Assembly: GCA_017998475.1 (NCBI GenBank)
Contig: JAGODA010000007.1
Coordinates: 1-22,334, forward strand
Source of the DNA: Spirochaetota bacterium
Lineage (GTDB): Bacteria; Spirochaetota; UBA4802; UBA5368
Direction: 5' to 3'
Length of the DNA stretch: 22,334 nucleotides
Every line of letters begins with the position of its first letter. The stretch's first letter is position 1. Below the pieces are notes generated by a model, which saw nothing but the letters and a program-made list of their open reading frames with translations, was not told where the DNA came from and did not search any database. Both the position numbers and the translations under genes were made by a program. This document shows positions 18,561-22,334 of the stretch, piece after piece.

Positions 18561-20390
18561 ATGTCAGTCGATTATTCCAAAGAGTTTGACCGGTTTCTGG
18601 AGCGCGAAAAACATCTTGGCCTCATGGTGCGAAGCCGTGTTAAAAAATACGGCGACAAAAAAGTGGCCGTACGGCACAAGCCGCACGGGGAATGGATCCC
18701 GTACACCTGGGCGAAGTTCGGTTCCATGATCGAATCGAGCGCCAAGGCGCTGCTCGCACTCGGGGCGAAGGAAAACGAGATGGTCGGCATCTTCGCGGCC
18801 AACAGCGTCTGGTGGGCCGTGGCGGATTACGCCTGCTTCTGCATTCGCGCCTGCTCCGTACCCGTGTACGCGACGAACTCGGCAAAGGAGCTCGAGTATA
18901 TCGTCAACGACGCCGGAATCCGTTTCCTTTTCGTCGGCAACCAGGAGCAGTATGAGAAGGCCCTCGAGGTCAAGAAGGGCTCCAAAGTCCTGAAAAAGAT
19001 CATTGTCTTCGATCCAAAGGCCCAGATAAAGGCGGGCGAGGACGTGATGTATCTCGAGGATTTTATGGCCATGGGAGCGAAGGCCGGGAAGGAGGCGGAA
19101 CTCGAGTCGCGGATCGCAAGGCTCGATTCGGAGGACCTCTCCACGCTCATCTACACATCGGGTACCACCGGAGAACCCAAGGGGGTCATGCTTACCCACA
19201 AGAACTGGCTGGCCATGCTTTTCTCCACGGGCTACCACATCCCGATCGTCGAATCAGACGTCAATCTCGCGTTTCTGCCGCTGTCGCACGTGTTCGAGCG
19301 CGCGTGGAGTTATTTCATCCTGTGCGGCAACGGAATGGTGGATTATTGCCACGACACCAAGGCCATCCTTGAGTTCCTCAAGGAATCCAGGCCGCACTAT
19401 ATGTGCAGCGTTCCGCGCATGTGGGAGAAGATCTACGCTATGGTGAAGGACGGTATCGCGAACGCCCCCGAAAAGAAGAGGAAGATATTCAACTGGGCTC
19501 TCGCGGTCGGCGGGGAATACCAGGGGCGAAAGCGCGATAAAAAGTTCGTCGGCCCGTGGCTGCGGTTCAAGCACGCCGTCGCCTACGCCCTTGTGCTCAA
19601 GAAAATCAAGGGCCTTTTCGGCGGGCGCAACAAGGTGTTCAACTGCGGCGGGTCGGCCTTTTCGGGTGAAATCGCCGAATTCTTCTTCAACGCGGGCGTG
19701 CTCCTGCTGCAGGGATACGGCATGACCGAGTGCTTCGTGATCAGCGTTGCGAATCCCGAGCACAACAAATTCGGCACCTGCGGACCGGTCGTTCCGCTGA
19801 TGCAGGTGAGGATTTCACCCGAGGGCGAGATACAGGCCAAGAGCCCGAGCATGATGAAAGGGTACTGGAACAAGCCCGAGCTCACGAAGGAGATGTTTAC
19901 GCAAGACGGGTGGATCAAAACCGGGGACGTCGGGTATATAGACGACGAGGGATATGTCACCATCACCGACCGGATCAAGGATCTCTTCAAGACTTCGGGC
20001 GGCAAGTACATTTCTCCCCAGCAGATCGAGACACTGCTCAAGGAAGACATTTATTTCGAACAGGTGGCGGCGATCGGAGACCAGCGCAAGTTTGTCTCGG
20101 CCCTCATAGTGCCCGGCTTCGAGCCTCTTGCCAACTGGGCGAAAAAGAACACTATATCGTTCTCTTCGCGCGAGGAGCTGTTGAAGCACCCGGAGGTCCA
20201 GAAGCTGTACAGGGAGAAGATAGATCACTACACGCGCGATCTCGGCCAGGTAGAAAAAATCAAAAAGTTCACGCTTCTTCCCAAGGAATTCACGCAGGAG
20301 GACGGCGAGATTACGGCCACCCAGAAGATCAAGAGAAAGGTCATCAATCAGCGTTACAGGGACATCATTGATGCCATGTATGCCGAGTGA
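18561..20390 (+). CDS. Long-chain fatty-acid-CoA ligase (AMP-forming)
   Basis: Activates a fatty acid with ATP to acyl-AMP, then transfers it to CoA, feeding lipid synthesis or beta-oxidation. The ATG at 18561 is chosen over the frame's first ATG at 18477 because GGAGGTGGGAG lies directly upstream; this gives 609 residues, typical of the FadD15/bubblegum-type long-chain ligases. Signature motifs are in order: P-loop YTSGTTGEPKG (198-208), QGYGMTE (384-390), KTGDVGYID with Asp456, DRIKDLFKTSGGKYISP (the hinge and CoA region), and the C-terminal catalytic lysine Lys589 in TATQKIKRK. No membrane segment is evident; such enzymes associate peripherally with membranes. It is a single-gene unit ended by a textbook terminator and is divergent from the AraC-type regulator, which could control it. 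Confidence 0.93.
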   Translation: MSVDYSKEFDRFLEREKHLGLMVRSRVKKYGDKKVAVRHKPHGEWIPYTWAKFGSMIESSAKALLALGAKENEMVGIFAANSVWWAVADYACFCIRACSVPVYATNSAKELEYIVNDAGIRFLFVGNQEQYEKALEVKKGSKVLKKIIVFDPKAQIKAGEDVMYLEDFMAMGAKAGKEAELESRIARLDSEDLSTLIYTSGTTGEPKGVMLTHKNWLAMLFSTGYHIPIVESDVNLAFLPLSHVFERAWSYFILCGNGMVDYCHDTKAILEFLKESRPHYMCSVPRMWEKIYAMVKDGIANAPEKKRKIFNWALAVGGEYQGRKRDKKFVGPWLRFKHAVAYALVLKKIKGLFGGRNKVFNCGGSAFSGEIAEFFFNAGVLLLQGYGMTECFVISVANPEHNKFGTCGPVVPLMQVRISPEGEIQAKSPSMMKGYWNKPELTKEMFTQDGWIKTGDVGYIDDEGYVTITDRIKDLFKTSGGKYISPQQIETLLKEDIYFEQVAAIGDQRKFVSALIVPGFEPLANWAKKNTISFSSREELLKHPEVQKLYREKIDHYTRDLGQVEKIKKFTLLPKEFTQEDGEITATQKIKRKVINQRYRDIIDAMYAE

Positions 20391-20424
20391 TCGGCGCTCC
20401 TCCAGGCGCTGATTTCCCATATAT

Positions 20425-20455
20425 AAGGGCGGGACCGCGGTCCCGCCCTTTTTCT
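20425..20455 (+). terminator. Rho-independent terminator of the acyl-CoA ligase gene
   Basis: A perfect 26-bp palindrome: AAGGGCGGGA (20425-20434) pairs with TCCCGCCCTT (20441-20450) around CCGCGG, followed by a run of T residues to 20455 and further T-rich sequence. It begins 35 bases after the stop codon at 20390. Confidence 0.9.
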
Positions 20456-20553
20456 TTGTCTTGACTTGCGCCGCGCGTCCATGGAACATATGCAGGCGAA
20501 TTGCGCGCCTGTGGCCGCACAGAGGCCATTCCGCGGGCGTCGGGTCAAGAACT

Positions 20554-20916
20554 ATGCGAAAGAGCCACGGACATCCCAAGGGCCTGGGCGGGTCGCTCCG
20601 GAAAACGAAGGACAGCGGCGCGAGCGCGGACATCTGGAAACGCGGACGTATGCTCCTTGCAGCGGCGGCGTTTATCCTGCTCGCGCTCACGATGATACGA
20701 ACATGCGGGCCCTGTACAGGGCGTTCCGAACGCGAGGCCGCCGACACCACCGTTATGGAACCGCCGGCTAAACCCGGGCTTATAACGTCGCGAAACAAAC
20801 GAACAGGCAGGTCGGAAGCCGTGCCGATCGACGAGGACAGGGACATTACAGAGGAAGCCCCAAAATACGAAGGTCCGGTCGACCTTGGAACTCAGATAGA
20901 AATAATCGCCAAATAG
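20554..20916 (+). CDS. Small single-pass membrane protein of unknown function
   Basis: I do not recognise a family. From the ATG at 20554 the protein has 120 residues: a basic N-terminal cytoplasmic stretch of about 30, one hydrophobic helix (MLLAAAAFILLALTMI), then CGPC and a hydrophilic, acidic tail of about 65 residues that would face the periplasm if the positive-inside rule applies. An alternative ATG at 20647 would make the helix an N-terminal signal anchor; neither start has a good ribosome binding site, and the frame extends to 20461. The gene lies alone between a terminator and an alpha/beta hydrolase. The length of the frame and the clear membrane helix support it as a gene, but coding status is uncertain. 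Confidence 0.45.
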   Translation: MRKSHGHPKGLGGSLRKTKDSGASADIWKRGRMLLAAAAFILLALTMIRTCGPCTGRSEREAADTTVMEPPAKPGLITSRNKRTGRSEAVPIDEDRDITEEAPKYEGPVDLGTQIEIIAK

Positions 20917-21044
20917 GCGCGGCAGGGGCCCGGGCCGGTTCTATATACCCCCGGTCCCCGATCGATTCCCTGGGCGGTCATGGGCCGATGGTGTCAGTGA
21001 GCGCGAAGCCCCACGCGGTCAAATAGTGGAAGGAGGGTGTAACG

Positions 21045-21950
21045 ATGAAATCGTCTGTGAGATTTATTCGAATCCTTATCGTTGTGGCGGCGCTCGCCGC
21101 GGCGCTGTTTTTCGGAGCGGCGTGGTATTTCAGTTCGGTTCTCATGAATCCGGGGCCGTTCCAGTGCACGAAGGAGCACTTCGTGTTCTGCGGCGACCCG
21201 ATGGAGCAGGGCATCCCTTTCGAGAGCGTCGAGTTCAGGAGTCCGGACGGTCTCTCGATACACGGATGGTATATGCCCGCCGGGGTGTCTGCGAAGGCCG
21301 TGATTTTCGCGCACGGGCGCGGCGCGAACCGAAACGAGGGAATGCGATTCGCGCGGCCGCTTCACGACGCGGGATTCGCGGTCCTCGCCTTCGACTTCAG
21401 GCACTGCGGTGAGAGCGACAGGTCTTTCAATTCAATGGGTTTCCACGAAAAGAAGGATATCATCGCGGCCGTTGACTTCCTCGAAAAAAGAAAGGGCATG
21501 AAACGCATCGGCCTGATGGGCTGGTCGCAGGGCGCGGCCACCGGCATTCTCGCGATGGCCGGGGATACCCGTATTCGGGCGGGCGTATTCGAGGGAGGCT
21601 TCGCGAACGCCTCGGACGTGATCGCTGAAGGAGCCGCACGTGATTTCGGTCTGCCCAGGAGGCCTCTGGTACCCTTCGTTCTCTGGCTGTACGGGCTTCG
21701 CGGCGAGCTCGATACGGCCGAAATGAACGCCGAGGACGTCATCGGGTCGATCGCTCCGAGGCCGGTCTACATAATCCACGGCGACGCCGACACCATGGTG
21801 TATTATCATCACGGCGAGCGTCTGTACGCCGCGGCGAAAGAGCCCAGGATGATGTGGACGGTGAAGGGAGGTCCGCACGTTGAGTGCTGGCAGATGGACC
21901 GCGAGAGGGCAGAGAGAACGGTGCGCGAATTTTTTGTTAAGAATCTTTGA
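21045..21950 (+). CDS. Membrane-anchored alpha/beta hydrolase
   Basis: 301 residues. An uncleaved-looking N-terminal hydrophobic helix (about 8-28, FIRILIVVAALAAALFFGAA) should anchor the protein in the inner membrane with the catalytic domain outside the cytoplasm. The hydrolase core has VIFAHGRGANR (86-96, oxyanion region), the nucleophile elbow GWSQGA with Ser161, HGDADT (245-250) carrying the acid residue, and GGPHVE with His278. This matches the YfhR/BD-FAE-like group of membrane-tethered serine hydrolases; the substrate is unknown. The start is fixed by a strong AAGGAGGG just upstream. xseA follows 33 bp after the stop codon, and the two could share a transcript. Confidence 0.9.
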   Translation: MKSSVRFIRILIVVAALAAALFFGAAWYFSSVLMNPGPFQCTKEHFVFCGDPMEQGIPFESVEFRSPDGLSIHGWYMPAGVSAKAVIFAHGRGANRNEGMRFARPLHDAGFAVLAFDFRHCGESDRSFNSMGFHEKKDIIAAVDFLEKRKGMKRIGLMGWSQGAATGILAMAGDTRIRAGVFEGGFANASDVIAEGAARDFGLPRRPLVPFVLWLYGLRGELDTAEMNAEDVIGSIAPRPVYIIHGDADTMVYYHHGERLYAAAKEPRMMWTVKGGPHVECWQMDRERAERTVREFFVKNL

Positions 21951-21951
21951 T

Positions 21952-21957
21952 TATACT
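21952..21957 (+). promoter_or_regulatory. Possible -10 element for xseA
   Basis: TATACT matches the -10 consensus at 5 of 6 positions, 26 bases before the xseA ATG. No convincing -35 box is seen at the right distance, so this is a weak call. Confidence 0.2.
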
Positions 21958-21983
21958 CTTGTGATACCGCGGGTCTGTACGTA

Positions 21984-22334
21984 ATGAGCGAGCGAACTTA
22001 CAGCGTCTCCGAGATCACCCGGATGCTCAAGAGGAGCATCGAGGGAAATCCGGAGTATACCGGCGTATGGGTGAAGGGGGAGCTTTCCAATGTCACCTAT
22101 CATTCCTCGGGGCACATTTATTTTACATTGAAGGACGAGCAGGCGGTGCTCTCCTCCGCATTTTTCAAGTACGCGAATAAAAACCTTTCGTTCAGGCTGG
22201 AAGAGGGTATGAGCGTGCTCGCGCTGGGGTCGCTCACGGTTTACGAGAAGCGCGGCAGTTACCAGTTCATTGTTTCGCAGATGCGACTCGAGGGGATCGG
22301 CGAGCTGCTCAAGCGGATAGAGCAGCTCAAGAAG
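21984..22334 (+). CDS. xseA: Exodeoxyribonuclease VII large subunit (3' partial)
   Basis: The gene starts at ATG 21984 and is cut by the window end after 117 codons. The visible part is the N-terminal OB-fold DNA-binding domain of XseA: YSVSEITRMLKRSIE, VWVKGELSNV, SGHIYFTLKDE, FFKYANKNLSF, EEGMSVLALGSLTVYEKRG, then IGELLKRIEQLKK at the edge. With the small subunit XseB the enzyme degrades single-stranded DNA into oligonucleotides and is used in mismatch repair and DNA damage processing. The catalytic domain, and any xseB that often follows, lie outside the window. The ribosome binding site is weak. The identification rests on the N-terminal motifs, which are distinctive. Confidence 0.93.
   Translation, partial: MSERTYSVSEITRMLKRSIEGNPEYTGVWVKGELSNVTYHSSGHIYFTLKDEQAVLSSAFFKYANKNLSFRLEEGMSVLALGSLTVYEKRGSYQFIVSQMRLEGIGELLKRIEQLKK

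Noticed and set aside
20461..20489. Promoter-like TTGACT upstream of the small membrane protein
   Set aside because: No acceptable -10 box at 16-18 bases; the best match there, GAACAT, has 3 of 6 positions.
19815..20846. 343-residue minus-strand open frame over the end of the acyl-CoA ligase
   Set aside because: It crosses a textbook terminator and covers the ligase C-terminus; its sequence shows no family motif.

Overview
The window is a gene-dense stretch of a GC-rich bacterial chromosome (roughly 58-60% G+C by eye) with no rRNA, tRNA, CRISPR array, insertion sequence or phage gene that I can see. No marker gene fixes the taxonomy. The mix of a multi-spanning membrane AraC-type regulator, many PAS/GAF kinases, a PilZ protein and odd metabolic fusions resembles environmental, Leptospira-like spirochaetes. 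That is an inference, not a result. No gap between genes exceeds about 230 bp.

Left part (1-6348). The window opens inside a plus-strand gene for an HMGL/isopropylmalate-synthase-type acyltransferase that ends in a Cache (PDC-like) ligand-sensing domain instead of the usual LeuA regulatory domain. A strong hairpin (1527-1560) follows it. Five minus-strand genes then run leftwards from 6348: a HAD-IB phosphatase, a 750-residue ATP-grasp / four-cysteine / FMN-dehydrogenase fusion, a small secreted protein, an alpha/beta hydrolase, and a 76-residue protein whose start codon overlaps the hydrolase stop codon.

Middle part (6486-8716). A pyrB-pyrC operon (aspartate transcarbamylase and dihydroorotase, steps 2 and 3 of UMP synthesis) is preceded by a good sigma-70-like promoter very close to the pyrB start codon.

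Signalling block (8818-18328). Minus strand: a multi-sensor HisKA_2 histidine kinase with a degenerate N-terminal receiver, and a single-domain PilZ protein. Plus strand, divergent from pilZ: a large soluble hybrid kinase (PAS-PAS-PAS-HisKA-HATPase-pseudoREC-REC-HPt). Convergent with it on the minus strand: a membrane 7TM-AraC regulator, an RlmI-type rRNA methyltransferase and a REC-STAS protein. The HPt domain of the hybrid kinase could donate phosphate to the REC-STAS protein, and the PilZ protein implies c-di-GMP control. These links come from proximity only.

Right part (18561-22334, plus strand). A long-chain acyl-CoA synthetase with a strong ribosome binding site and a textbook terminator, a small membrane protein, a membrane-anchored alpha/beta hydrolase, and the first 117 codons of xseA (exodeoxyribonuclease VII large subunit), cut by the window end.

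The two most unusual items are the enzyme fusions: the Cache-tailed HMGL enzyme (2-1510) and the ATP-grasp/FMN-dehydrogenase protein (3306-5558).
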